Source: an uncultured Brachybacterium sp.
GTDB lineage: Bacteria; Actinomycetota; Actinomycetes; Actinomycetales; Dermabacteraceae
Assembly: GCF_947500705.1 (NCBI RefSeq)
Contig: NZ_CANMSY010000002.1
Span: 1 to 64,000, forward strand
Length of the DNA: 64,000 nucleotides
Reading direction: 5' to 3'
Made by a program: the position numbers and the translations under genes. This document shows positions 42,309-50,581 of this stretch, one piece after another. The stretch's first letter is position 1, and each line of letters opens with the position of its first letter. The notes beneath the pieces are model-generated. The model saw only the letters and a list, made by a program, of their open reading frames with translations. It was not told the DNA's origin and ran no database searches.

Positions 42309-43582
42309 ACGCCTCCGAGCCCGTGAACGCCTCCGGGCCCGTCAACGACTCAGAGCCCGCCAACGCCTCCGAGCCCGTCAACGCCTCCGAGCAGCCCGCC
42401 CCGGAGCGCACCGACCCCGCGCCGGATGCCGATCCGCACACCGCGGAGGACGAGCGCGAGGACGAGCGCGTGACACAGATCCATGAGGCGCTCAGCGGGG
42501 TGATCGACCCCGAGATCCACCGTCCCATCACCGAGCTCGGGATGGTCGGCTCCGTGGAGGTCGACGCCGAGGGCATCGCGAAGGTCCACGTGCTGGTCAC
42601 CATCGAGGGCTGCCCCATGCGGGATCGCATCGAGCGCGAGACCGCGGAGGCGACCGCGACCGTGCCCGGGCTCTCGCGGGTCGAGGTCTCGACCAGCGCG
42701 ATGACCGAGGAGCAGCGCACCGAGCTCACCAAGCGGCTGCGCCAGGGTCGCCGCCAGATACCCTTCAACCAGCCCGGTTCGTTGACGAAGATCTTCGCGG
42801 TCTCCTCCGGCAAGGGCGGGGTGGGCAAGTCCACGGTGACGGCGAATCTCGCCGCGGCGATGGCGGCCGACGGACTCCGTGTGGGGGTGATCGATGCTGA
42901 CATCCATGGCTTCTCGATGCCCGGCATGTTCGGCATCACCGACCAGCCCACCAAGGTCTCCGATCTGCTGATGCCTCCGGAGGCGCACGGGGTGGCGGTG
43001 ATGAGCATCGGCATGTTCGTGCCCGAGGGGCAGGCGGTCGTCTGGCGCGGGCCGAAGATGCACCGCGCCATCGAGCAGTTCGCCTCGGACGTCTTCTGGG
43101 GTGATCTCGACGTGCTGCTGCTGGACCTGCCGCCCGGCACCGGGGACGTGGCGATCTCCGTGGCGCAGCTGCTGCCCAGCGCCCAGATGGTCGTGGTGAC
43201 GACGCCTCAGCAGTCCGCCTCGACGGTGGCCGAGCGGGTGGGCTCGCTGTCGACCTCGACCGAGCAGGAGGTCGCGGGAGTGGTCGAGAACATGGCCGGG
43301 CTGACCCTGCCCGATGGCTCGGTGATGGATGTCTTCGGCACCGGCGGCGGCGATCGCGTCGCCGCGACCCTCGCCCGGGCCGTGGGTCACGACGTGCCCG
43401 TGCTGGGACGGGTCGCCCTGGACCCGGCGCTGCGGGAGGGTGCGGATCAGGGTGTGCCGCTGGTGGTCTCCGACCCCGGCTCGCCCACTGCGATGGCGCT
43501 CAAGGGCGTGGCCCGAGCACTCGTGCGCAAGCCCCGCGGACTGGGTGGGATGAAGCTGCCGCTGACGGTCGCGCGCTCCTGA
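42305..43582 (+). CDS. mrp: Mrp/NBP35-type Fe-S carrier ATPase (ApbC)
   Basis: P-loop ATPase that carries iron-sulphur clusters to target proteins, 425 residues. The N-domain is a MIP18/DUF59 domain (about 55-130: VIDPEIHRPITELGMV). The ATPase domain has the deviant Walker A VSSGKGGVGKST, GVIDADIHGFSMPGMFG, VWRGPKMHRAIEQF, and VLLLDLPPGTGDVAIS. The usual C-terminal CxxC appears to be replaced: GVVENMAGLTLPDG has no CPHC-like pair, so cluster binding may differ. The first 30 residues are a hexapeptide repeat of the type NASEPV. ATG at 42305 overlaps the DUF1003 stop; a GTG at 42470 would remove the repeat. Confidence 0.9.
   Translation: MNASEPVNASGPVNDSEPANASEPVNASEQPAPERTDPAPDADPHTAEDEREDERVTQIHEALSGVIDPEIHRPITELGMVGSVEVDAEGIAKVHVLVTIEGCPMRDRIERETAEATATVPGLSRVEVSTSAMTEEQRTELTKRLRQGRRQIPFNQPGSLTKIFAVSSGKGGVGKSTVTANLAAAMAADGLRVGVIDADIHGFSMPGMFGITDQPTKVSDLLMPPEAHGVAVMSIGMFVPEGQAVVWRGPKMHRAIEQFASDVFWGDLDVLLLDLPPGTGDVAISVAQLLPSAQMVVVTTPQQSASTVAERVGSLSTSTEQEVAGVVENMAGLTLPDGSVMDVFGTGGGDRVAATLARAVGHDVPVLGRVALDPALREGADQGVPLVVSDPGSPTAMALKGVARALVRKPRGLGGMKLPLTVARS
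42308..42397 (+). repeat. 18-bp repeats encoding NASEPV-like hexapeptides
   Basis: Five in-frame 18-bp units (AACGCCTCCGAGCCCGTC and variants) at the very start of mrp encode NASEPV, NASGPV, NDSEPA, NASEPV and NASEQP. They probably expand and contract by slippage. Confidence 0.85.
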
Positions 43583-43639
43583 CGGTGGTGCCCGGTCCTC
43601 GGACCTGACGAGTCCGCTCAGGTGGCTGCTGCCGTCGGC

Positions 43640-44053
43640 TCAGGTGGCTTCGTCGTCGAAGGGGGCCCGCTTCGGAGCCTTGTCCTTCGCCGACTTCGAG
43701 CCGGCCTTCGCGCCCTTCTTGGCGGCACCCGCGGCGGCGCCTCCGGCGGCGATGCTCATCGCCTCCTTGCCGGGCAGCAGGTCCTCGATGTCGGTGTCGC
43801 CCCAGGCCTCGCGGATGATGCGGCGGGGATCGTACTGGCGGGGGTCGTACTTCCGGAGGTCCTCGATGGCGATGCCCATCTCGTCCTCGACGGTGGAGCG
43901 GGAGTCGTCCACCCAGCGGCGCGCCTGACGCACCCACTGGATCAGCTGCCTGGTCACGTCAGGAAGTCGCTGCGGCCCGACGAACACCAAGAACACGACG
44001 AGCAGGACGACAAGCTCCCACCCACCGAGGCCGAAGAAGCCCGTGCCGCCCAT
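43640..44053 (-). CDS. tatB: Sec-independent protein translocase subunit TatB
   Basis: Component of the twin-arginine translocase, 137 residues. One N-terminal membrane helix (GGWELVVLLVVFLVFVGPQRLP) is followed by the amphipathic helix VTRQLIQWVRQARRWVDDSRS and a Lys/Ala-rich C-terminus. The helix-hinge GPQRLP and the length point to TatB, not TatA. A TAATGT box lies about 30 bp before the ATG. In mycobacteria sigE, rseA and htrA lie between tatB and the divergent methyltransferase; here the two are direct neighbours. Confidence 0.88.
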   Translation of the reverse strand: MGGTGFFGLGGWELVVLLVVFLVFVGPQRLPDVTRQLIQWVRQARRWVDDSRSTVEDEMGIAIEDLRKYDPRQYDPRRIIREAWGDTDIEDLLPGKEAMSIAAGGAAAGAAKKGAKAGSKSAKDKAPKRAPFDDEAT

Positions 44054-44182
44054 TGTCCACCTGTACGTCTCGAGGTCCGCTGATGCCTCACATTATTGCA
44101 TCGCGCGCCGTGCCGGACTCACAGGAGCGGCGGCTGTCGTAGGATCGGCCAGATCAGATGCGTGAACGGAGAGGATGCACAG

Positions 44183-44836
44183 ATGTCGTCGGGAAAGGTG
44201 GCCAGCTGGGCCCATGGGGAGGAGTTCGTCGATGAGGCGACCCTCTTCTCCGACGATGGCGTCCTCGCCCGGGCCAGGGATCGCGGTGCCGAGCTCGGGG
44301 CCACCCCGGTGCTCCCGGGCGCCGGGTCGCTCATGCGGGTGCTCGCCGCGGCGGTGCACGCACGCTCCGCAGTCGAGATCGGCACCGGCAGCGGCGTCGG
44401 TTCCCTCTACCTGCTCTCCGGAATGCACCCCGAGGGCGTCCTCACCACGATCGACCCCGAGGTCGAGAACCAGCGCGCGGCGCGCGAGGCCTTCGCCGAG
44501 GCCGGGATCCGCTCCCCGCGGGTGCGAACCATCGCCGGCCGACCCCGTGACGTCGTCGGCCGTCTCACCGACCATGCCTACGACCTGGTGAGCTTCCCCG
44601 CCCATGCCCCGCATGCGCTGGACCTGCTCGAGCACGCCCTCCGGCTGCTGCGCCCGGGCGGCGTGCTGGTGATCCCCCACGCGCTCTACCACGATCGAGT
44701 CGCCGATCCGGCGGCGCGGGACGCTACCACCCAGGCGGTGCGTGCCCTGCTGAAGGCAGTCACGGACTCCCAAGATCTGGTGGCCGTGCTCACCGGCAGC
44801 GGCGACGGCGTGCTCGCCGCAGTGCTGCGCGGCTGA
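44183..44836 (+). CDS. SAM-dependent O-methyltransferase
   Basis: Class I methyltransferase of the catechol/caffeoyl-CoA O-methyltransferase type, 217 residues (Rv1220c-like). The SAM loop is AVEIGTGSGVGSLYL, then TTIDPEVENQRAAREAF for ribose binding, YDLVSFPAHAPHALDLLEHALRLLRPGGVLVI and a C-terminal strand. A TAGGAT box and GGAGAGG eight bases before the ATG at 44183 support this start; GTG 44162 is an in-frame alternative. The substrate is unknown. Confidence 0.88.
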   Translation: MSSGKVASWAHGEEFVDEATLFSDDGVLARARDRGAELGATPVLPGAGSLMRVLAAAVHARSAVEIGTGSGVGSLYLLSGMHPEGVLTTIDPEVENQRAAREAFAEAGIRSPRVRTIAGRPRDVVGRLTDHAYDLVSFPAHAPHALDLLEHALRLLRPGGVLVIPHALYHDRVADPAARDATTQAVRALLKAVTDSQDLVAVLTGSGDGVLAAVLRG

Positions 44837-44862
44837 GACCCGACAGGAGAACCCGCCGCGCG

Positions 44863-44920
44863 CGCCCAGCACCGAGCGGCCAGCACCGGAGCGCCCAGCA
44901 TCGGAGCGCCCAGCACCGCC
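44863..44920. repeat. 15-bp imperfect tandem repeat, four copies
   Basis: Four copies of GCGCCCAGCACCGGA-like units follow the methyltransferase stop. They precede a terminator hairpin. The function is unknown. Confidence 0.7.
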
Positions 44921-44945
44921 AGGCGAACACCGCCTGTGACGACGA

Positions 44946-44973
44946 CAGCCCCGCACCGAAGGGTGCGGGGCTG
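44946..44973. terminator. 12-bp stem hairpin terminator
   Basis: CAGCCCCGCACC and its exact complement enclose a GAAG tetraloop, between the ends of the convergent methyltransferase and DUF3117 genes. It could serve both directions. Confidence 0.75.
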
Positions 44974-44992
44974 CGGTCTGGGATGGCGAGTG

Positions 44993-45160
44993 CTACTTGA
45001 TGACGCCCTCGAGGGCATCCCGCAGCTCCACGGCTTCCGACGCGGCGATCTCGACGACCAGCCGGCCGCCCCCCTCGAGCGGGACTCGCATGATGATGCT
45101 GCGTCCCTCTTCCACGACTTCGAGCGGACCGTCCCCGGTGCGCGGCTTCATAGCAGCCAT
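44993..45160 (-). CDS. DUF3117 small protein
   Basis: Conserved 55-residue actinobacterial protein (Rv1211 type). The sequence begins MAAMKPRTGDGPLEVVEEG and ends with VELRDALEGVIK, the full family length. AAGGAGG lies six bases before the ATG at 45160. The function is unknown. It is followed by a strong hairpin terminator. Confidence 0.92.
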   Translation of the reverse strand: MAAMKPRTGDGPLEVVEEGRSIIMRVPLEGGGRLVVEIAASEAVELRDALEGVIK

Positions 45161-45238
45161 CGCGTGCCTCCTTGGTGTGTCACTGCCCTTGCGTGGCTCC
45201 CCCGGACGGGGCCTCGGGCAATGCGCGTACGGTGGCTA

Positions 45239-45400
45239 TTATCTCAGGTCTCGGGACCTTTTCGCACGCCGGGTCCGCCGAGGCCTCGCAGGGAGGTCGA
45301 TACCGTCCCCGATCCGACCCGTGGCGACCCCCACCATGAGCGCTCCGACCAGCACTGCGATGAGCAGCAGGAGCAGCACGATCGGGCTTGCTGCGGTCAT
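45239..45400 (-). CDS. small single-pass membrane protein
   Basis: A 53-residue reading frame: a hydrophobic helix (SPIVLLLLIAVLVGALMVGV, about 5-24) followed by a basic tail rich in arginine ending RDLR. In related actinobacteria a DivIVA-domain membrane protein often occupies this place between the LOG and DUF3117 genes; this could be a shortened relative that has lost the DivIVA part. The ribosome binding site is imperfect (GGAGG ten bases upstream). Moderate confidence. Confidence 0.5.
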   Translation of the reverse strand: MTAASPIVLLLLLIAVLVGALMVGVATGRIGDGIDLPARPRRTRRAKRSRDLR

Positions 45401-45452
45401 TCTCCGCTCACCTCCCGCTCGTTCCTCGCAGTGCGTCGGCCGAGGTCGCTCA

Positions 45453-46202
45453 TCACGTGACGGGGTCCTGCCCCACAGCTTCGCGCAGCACCTCGAGTGC
45501 TTCCTCGGGAGTGTCCACCACGCGCAGCAGGTCGATGTCGACGGCGTTGATCATCCCGCCCTCCGCCACGGCCGTGCGCAGCCAGTCCAGCAGGCCCTGC
45601 CAGTAGGCGCGGCCCACCAGGACGACCGGGAACAGGTCGATCTTGTGGGTCTGCATCAGGCACAGAGCCTCGAACAGCTCATCGAACGTCCCGAAGCCGC
45701 CCGGCATCACCACATAGCCGCTGGAGTACTTCACGAACATCGTCTTGCGGGCGAAGAAGTACCGGAAGTCGACCCCGAGGTCCACATATCCGTTCATGCC
45801 CTGCTCGAAGGGCAGCTCGATGCCCAGGCCCACAGAGACTCCGCCGGCCTCCTTCGCGCCCCGGTTCCCCGCTTCCATGATCCCGGGGCCGCCGCCTGTG
45901 ATCACCGCATAGCCCAGCTCGACGATGCCCTTGGCGATCTCCACGGTGCTGCGGTAGTAGGGGTCGTTTTCGCCCAGCCGGGCGGAGCCGAAGATGGAGA
46001 TGGCGGGGCCGAGCTCGGCGAGCGCCCCGAAGCCCTCGACGAACTCGGACTGGATCCGCATGACCCGCCAGGGGTCGGAGTGAACCCAGTGGCCGTTGCC
46101 GCCCTCTTCCAGGAGTCGCTGGTCGGTGGTGCGGTCAGGTCGTTGGGAGCCACGCAATGTGATGGGACCCTTGCGGTGCTGCTCTCGTTCCTCAGGCGTC
46201 AT
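45453..46202 (-). CDS. LOG-family protein (TIGR00730 type)
   Basis: Rossmann-like protein of 249 residues in the LONELY GUY family; members release cytokinin-like bases from nucleoside monophosphates. Both signatures are present: GGGPGIMEAGNRGA and VMPGGFGTFDELFE (PGGxGTxxE), and FARKTMFVKYSSGYVV lies between. The start at 46202 (MTPEEREQH) has no clear ribosome binding site. It begins 16 bp after the dapE stop on the same strand, so it is probably in the dapE transcript (Rv1205 equivalent). Confidence 0.88.
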   Translation of the reverse strand: MTPEEREQHRKGPITLRGSQRPDRTTDQRLLEEGGNGHWVHSDPWRVMRIQSEFVEGFGALAELGPAISIFGSARLGENDPYYRSTVEIAKGIVELGYAVITGGGPGIMEAGNRGAKEAGGVSVGLGIELPFEQGMNGYVDLGVDFRYFFARKTMFVKYSSGYVVMPGGFGTFDELFEALCLMQTHKIDLFPVVLVGRAYWQGLLDWLRTAVAEGGMINAVDIDLLRVVDTPEEALEVLREAVGQDPVT

Positions 46203-46218
46203 GGAGCGAGCGTAACGC

Positions 46219-47331
46219 TCAGACGGCGAGGAACCGACGCAGCCCCACCAGCGCCGCCTCGAGATCGTGCAGCGGCACGTGCTCGTCATCGGTGTGGGCG
46301 AGCAGGGGGTCGCCGGGGCCGAAGTTCACCGCCGGGGTGCCGAGCGCCGAGAAGCGGGCGACGTCGGTCCAGCCCTGCTTCGCGGCCAGCGGCACGTCCT
46401 CGCCGAGAGCCGCGAGGAAGCCGCGGGCCGCATCGTTGTCCAGGCCGGGCAGCGCACCCCCGGCAGCATCGACCACGGTGATCTCCAGGTCCAGGCCCTC
46501 GAGGGCCTCGCGCACATGCGCCTCGGCCTGCCGCACGGAGGTGTCCGGGGCGAAGCGGTAGTTCAGCACGGCGCTCGCCCGATCGGGGATCACGTTGCCC
46601 GCGATCCCGCCGCTGATCGCGACGGCATTGAGGCATTCGCGGTACTCGAGGCCATCGATCACGGCTCGCCGTGCCTCGTAGGCGGCGAGGCGCTCGAGCA
46701 CGGGGGCGAGATGATGGATCGCGTTCTCGCCCACCCAGTCGCGAGCGGAGTGGGCGGCGATGCCACGGGCGGTGACCTCGAGCTTCATCGTGCCCTTGCA
46801 GCCGCCCTCGACCCCGGCCGAGGTCGGTTCACCGAGGATCGCGAAATCCGCCTCGAGATAGTCGGGGTGCTCAGCCGCGATCCGGGTCAGGGCGTTGTCC
46901 GCTGCGGCGACCTCTTCGTGGTCGTAGAAGATCCAGGTGAGATCCACGGGGGCGGCGGTGGCTTCGACCGCGAGCTTGAGGAACACCGCCACCCCGCCCT
47001 TCATGTCGCAGGTGCCACGCCCCACCAGCTCCTCGCGTCCCTCACGGACCCGGCGGGTCGAGGGCAGGTTGTCCGCGAGCGGCACGGTGTCGAGGTGGCC
47101 GGCCAGCAGCACCCGCTGGGGAAGGCCCCGGTGCGTGCGGGCGATGACCGTGTCGCCATCGCGCAGCACCTCGAGGTGGGGCGCGTGGGCGCGCAGCGCC
47201 AGCTCGACGGCATCCGCGAGCGCCCGCTCGTGTCCGGAGACGGATTCGATGTCGACGATCGCTGCGGTGAGACCAGCGATGTCGGCGTGGGGGTCGAGGG
47301 CAGGTGCGGCCTGGTTGTCCATGGCGATCAT
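46219..47331 (-). CDS. dapE: succinyl-diaminopimelate desuccinylase
   Basis: Zinc peptidase-like enzyme that removes succinate from N-succinyl-LL-diaminopimelate in lysine and cell-wall synthesis. The 370-residue protein has LLAGHLDTVPLADN (metal His/Asp), RGTCDMKGGVAVFL, FYDHEEVAAADN (catalytic Glu), LGEPTSAGVEGGCKGT, GNVIPDRASAVLNYRF and a last metal histidine near LLAHTDDEHVP. Its ATG at 47331 overlaps the upstream stop by four bases (ATGA). dapD and dapC of the same route are at 51.3 and 58.3 kb. Confidence 0.95.
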   Translation of the reverse strand: MIAMDNQAAPALDPHADIAGLTAAIVDIESVSGHERALADAVELALRAHAPHLEVLRDGDTVIARTHRGLPQRVLLAGHLDTVPLADNLPSTRRVREGREELVGRGTCDMKGGVAVFLKLAVEATAAPVDLTWIFYDHEEVAAADNALTRIAAEHPDYLEADFAILGEPTSAGVEGGCKGTMKLEVTARGIAAHSARDWVGENAIHHLAPVLERLAAYEARRAVIDGLEYRECLNAVAISGGIAGNVIPDRASAVLNYRFAPDTSVRQAEAHVREALEGLDLEITVVDAAGGALPGLDNDAARGFLAALGEDVPLAAKQGWTDVARFSALGTPAVNFGPGDPLLAHTDDEHVPLHDLEAALVGLRRFLAV

Positions 47332-49103
47332 CGTGCCACGTCGTCGGCGAGCGCTCCTCCGGCACGAGCCAGCCGCAGCGCTATCGCCTCGGCGTGGCGC
47401 AGCAGCTGGGCACCGGTGCCGGGCTCGGCGGAGATCGACGATCCCGGCTGCGCCGTGCTGACGGGCACTCCGACCAGGAGCCGGCGTTCGAAGACGGTGC
47501 CGTCCACCCCGATCGGCGCGTACAGGCCATCCACGGCGATCGAGCCGGTGAGCATCCGGCGCCGGGTGCCGCGGGAGGCCCAGGAGTCCTTCTGCGCCTC
47601 TCCGCGCTCGCGCCAGGCGCCCAGCAGGGCGCTGCGGTAAGCAGGCAGGTCCACCGGCGGCAGGTGCGCCTCGAGCACCCCGTCGCACATGATGGCCTTC
47701 CCCTCGCCCTCGGTGCCGTGCACGGCGAAGCGGCCCGCCTCGTCGTCGATGTCCAGGTGCATGCGCGGGCCCGTGAACTCCAGCAGTCCCGCCTCTGCCA
47801 GGGCGAGCACCTGCCGGGCCCGCAGCACGGGCGGGCCCGAGGCCCACGAGGCGAAGGCGTTGCGCAGGTGGCCGTCGATGTCCTGCCGCACGGACTCGGT
47901 GGTGTAGGCGCCGAGGTCGGTGAGCCGGTTGACCTGGATCCGCAGGGCGATCAGCACCCGGTAGATCAGCACCCAGGCGGGGTCGGGCTCGGCCGCGGCC
48001 CGCAGCGCCTCCTCCAGCACCTCCCGGGTGCTGCGCGGAGGATGCGGGCTCTCCCCGCCGCGGCGGCCGAAGGGGAACAGCAGCGGGAGCAGCAGCTCGT
48101 CATGGGCGAGCTCGGGGAAGCCGCCTCGGCGCAATGCTCGGCGCAGCTCCGCGAACATCAGCGGCATCACCTCGCGCTCGTGGTCCACGCCCGCCGGGCG
48201 CACCGCGAGCTCGAGCACCCGCTCCCCCGTGAGCACCTCGGGGAGATAGGGCTCGGGCATCTGCGCGCCGAGATCGGGCTTGGGCCGATAGACCATGCCG
48301 GAGCGGGAGCCGACGATCAGGCGCGGCTCGCCGCCGCCGGGGACGTAGCGCAGGCCCGACGGCGCGGAGCGATCCGGCTCGAAACGGCCGCCGGCGACGG
48401 CGGTGAGCATCCCGATCGCGTCATAGAAGTTCAGGCCCATGCCCTGGACGGCGACGGTCTCCCGTCCCAGCAGGGAGGCGTAGTCCACCTCGAGCGGGTT
48501 CGCGGGCCCGAGGTGGACCAGGCCGTGGCGCTCGGCGGCGTCGGCCAGCTGCTGCGAGCGGGGGCTGAGGGCGGTGGGCAGGTGCCCGAGCGCAAGGGCG
48601 ACCGCATCGGCGCGCAGCACGCGCCCGTCGGACAACCTCACCCGCTGGGGCCCGTCGGCCTCCCCGGTCACATCGACCGCCTCGGCGGTGTGCTCGACGA
48701 TCCGCAGCCGGGCGGGATCGGCATCGGCCTTCGCGGAGTCGAGCACGTGGGCGAGGTAGCGGCCGTGGGCCGCGCGGGAGGCGAAATCGGTGGGTGCCAG
48801 ACCCTCGCCGGCCAGGTGGTCGGCGAGGGTCTCGGTGCGTGAGACGGGCAGCACTCCATGGCAGGACTCATCGGGATACATCGTGGTCTGGCAGGTGGTG
48901 GTGTTCATCAGCAGCACCTCGGGCTGGTCATGGCGCCAGACCGCACCGCCTCGCCCCACCTGGGGGTCGATCAGGTGCACCGTGAGCGTGCCGTGCCAGT
49001 CGGGGCCGGCGGAGGCCGCGACCAGGCGTTCGATGATCGCTGTCCCCCGCGGACCCGCCCCGATCACGGCGACGGTGCGGACGAGATCGGTGGCTGCGGT
49101 CAT
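47328..49103 (-). CDS. FAD/NAD(P)-binding protein
   Basis: Flavoprotein of 591 residues with an N-terminal Rossmann fold, VAVIGAGPRGTAIIERLV, and the segment GGAVWRHDQPEVLLMNTTT, resembling the FAD-NAD(P)-binding family (NAD_binding_9). GLNFYDAIGML and RPKPDLGAQMPEPYLPE follow. The reaction is unknown. CATACT lies exactly 6 nt before the ATG, suggesting a leaderless message. Its stop is coupled with the dapE start, yet nothing links it to lysine synthesis. Confidence 0.78.
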   Translation of the reverse strand: MTAATDLVRTVAVIGAGPRGTAIIERLVAASAGPDWHGTLTVHLIDPQVGRGGAVWRHDQPEVLLMNTTTCQTTMYPDESCHGVLPVSRTETLADHLAGEGLAPTDFASRAAHGRYLAHVLDSAKADADPARLRIVEHTAEAVDVTGEADGPQRVRLSDGRVLRADAVALALGHLPTALSPRSQQLADAAERHGLVHLGPANPLEVDYASLLGRETVAVQGMGLNFYDAIGMLTAVAGGRFEPDRSAPSGLRYVPGGGEPRLIVGSRSGMVYRPKPDLGAQMPEPYLPEVLTGERVLELAVRPAGVDHEREVMPLMFAELRRALRRGGFPELAHDELLLPLLFPFGRRGGESPHPPRSTREVLEEALRAAAEPDPAWVLIYRVLIALRIQVNRLTDLGAYTTESVRQDIDGHLRNAFASWASGPPVLRARQVLALAEAGLLEFTGPRMHLDIDDEAGRFAVHGTEGEGKAIMCDGVLEAHLPPVDLPAYRSALLGAWRERGEAQKDSWASRGTRRRMLTGSIAVDGLYAPIGVDGTVFERRLLVGVPVSTAQPGSSISAEPGTGAQLLRHAEAIALRLARAGGALADDVAR

Positions 49104-49192
49104 CGCTCCAGTATGGCGCGGTCAGGCCGCTCCTTCGGACGACATCCGGTCGAGATGCCCCTGCGGGTCCGCCGATCTGGGACGATGGCGCC

Positions 49193-50101
49193 ATGTCGAC
49201 TCCCGCGCCGCCGCCGAGACACCTGCCGCGCTCCGAGTCGGTGACTCCCACGGGCCTGTTCGGCGGGCGACAGACCGCGAGGCTCCGCGCGATCGTCAAC
49301 GCCGACCTGCTGCCCGAGGAGCGCGCCTCGGCCGATGCGCTGGTGATGACGGCCTGGCTCAGCGCAGCGCAGCGGGCGCACTACGCGCCGTCCCTGCGCG
49401 CCGGCCATCACCCCGAGGAGTTCATCCAACGTCTGGCCGATGAGCGCCGGGTCGTGCTCGAGGAAGGCGCCGATCCCGTCGCCGATGAGCTCGACTCTGC
49501 GCGCCAGGCCGAGCAGGATGCCCGGCAGCTGCCGCTGCGTCTGGTGGAGGCCGCGCTGCTGCTGGTGGTGCTGGGATGCTTCGTGGCCACGGTGGTGCAG
49601 AGCATCCGCTCCGAGGGGTCACGGCTCGCAGATCGCCTCCCGGAGCTGGCCCCGCAACTGCTGGCGACCCTGGTGGTCGCCGCCCTGCTCGCTGCGATCA
49701 TCGGGAAGGTCGCGACCTGGCGACGCGATCGGATCCTGCTGGACTGGGCGGTCTCCCGGCCCGGTCAGCTCGGTCGTGGGCTGCCGCTGCGCCGCCCGCT
49801 GCAGGGAGAGTCGGCCGGTCCCGCGCTCGTGCAGGCCCTGGGACCCGCTCTCCTGGTCGGCGCCGGGGTGCTCGCGATCGTCGCAGGAGCGGCGATCCTG
49901 CTGATCACCCTCATGCTCGGCGACGAGCAGGGGATGGGCGAGTACGCACCCTGGCTGCTCGGCGGCGGGGCGGTCTCCTTGGTGGCCGCGGTGCTCGCGA
50001 TCTATCTGCGCCATCGTCGGCTGCTGAAGGTGATGCGCCGGGAACGGGCGGCGGAGTGGCTCGGGCCTGCGCCGCAGGTGGAGGAGCCGCCCGCGCTGTG
50101 A
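49193..50101 (+). CDS. predicted membrane protein, unknown function
   Basis: A 302-residue protein I do not recognise. The N-terminal 110 residues are soluble (ARLRAIVNADLLPEERASAD). Four membrane helices follow at about 118-140, 152-172, 210-238 and 248-270, and the C-terminus is basic then acidic. GACGAT lies 6 nt before the ATG, a possible leaderless start. It is divergent from the FAD protein gene. Confidence 0.7.
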   Translation: MSTPAPPPRHLPRSESVTPTGLFGGRQTARLRAIVNADLLPEERASADALVMTAWLSAAQRAHYAPSLRAGHHPEEFIQRLADERRVVLEEGADPVADELDSARQAEQDARQLPLRLVEAALLLVVLGCFVATVVQSIRSEGSRLADRLPELAPQLLATLVVAALLAAIIGKVATWRRDRILLDWAVSRPGQLGRGLPLRRPLQGESAGPALVQALGPALLVGAGVLAIVAGAAILLITLMLGDEQGMGEYAPWLLGGGAVSLVAAVLAIYLRHRRLLKVMRRERAAEWLGPAPQVEEPPAL

Positions 50102-50116
50102 GCAGCCAGGCGCGCC

Positions 50117-50452
50117 TCAGCGGAGGTGATGGAGGCCGGCGCGGAGGAGGTGCGCCGCCAGCTCCGCCTCGCGGGCAGCTCGGGCCACGGCTCCTGCACG
50201 GCCCGCGTCGACACTCGGATGACGCTGGTTCCACCATGTGCGCGCCCTCCCTCCGAGTCGGGGTTCCGAGCGGGGCTCGGAGCGACCGGACGCCGGGCGG
50301 GCAGAGCTCGTCGCGACGGACGGCGCATCGAGCATCTCGGCAGGGGTCGCGTCGAGCATTCGCGCAGGGGTCGCGGCGCGCATCGCTGCGGGGGTCGCGG
50401 CAGGGGACTGCGCGGAGCTGTCGGCGGGAACGGGTCGGAGGGCGGTGAGCAT
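50117..50452 (-). CDS. hypothetical protein with Ala-Thr-Pro repeats
   Basis: A 111-residue reading frame with a good ribosome binding site (GAGGAG six bases before ATG 50452). The middle carries imperfect repeats of the type ATPA-M-(RA/LD) (PAATPAAMRAATPARMLD). The C-terminal third (TWWNQRHPSVDAGRAGAVARAAREAEL) looks like a real folded or helical segment. It faces the ArsR gene across a region with an operator-like palindrome. I do not recognise a family. Confidence 0.5.
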   Translation of the reverse strand: MLTALRPVPADSSAQSPAATPAAMRAATPARMLDATPAEMLDAPSVATSSARPASGRSEPRSEPRLGGRARTWWNQRHPSVDAGRAGAVARAAREAELAAHLLRAGLHHLR

Positions 50453-50520
50453 GGCGGGCTCCTCGATGACGGATCAGGGCCGGATAACCATGAGCAGGAC
50501 ATTACTTCCGCAATAGTTCT

Positions 50521-50575
50521 TGCGCACCACTTCGTGCGCACTTACTCGTGCGTCACTCCTCCCGGGCCGTAGGAT
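50521..50575. promoter_or_regulatory. operator-like palindrome and -10 box before arsR
   Basis: TGCGCAC-CACTTC-GTGCGCA (50521-50540) is a perfect 7-6-7 inverted repeat, and a second partly overlapping copy follows (GTGCGCA ... CGTGCG). TAGGAT (50570-50575) stands 6 nt before the ArsR ATG. This is the expected place for an autoregulated ArsR operator shared with the divergent hypothetical gene. Confidence 0.5.
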
Positions 50576-50581
50576 CGCGGT

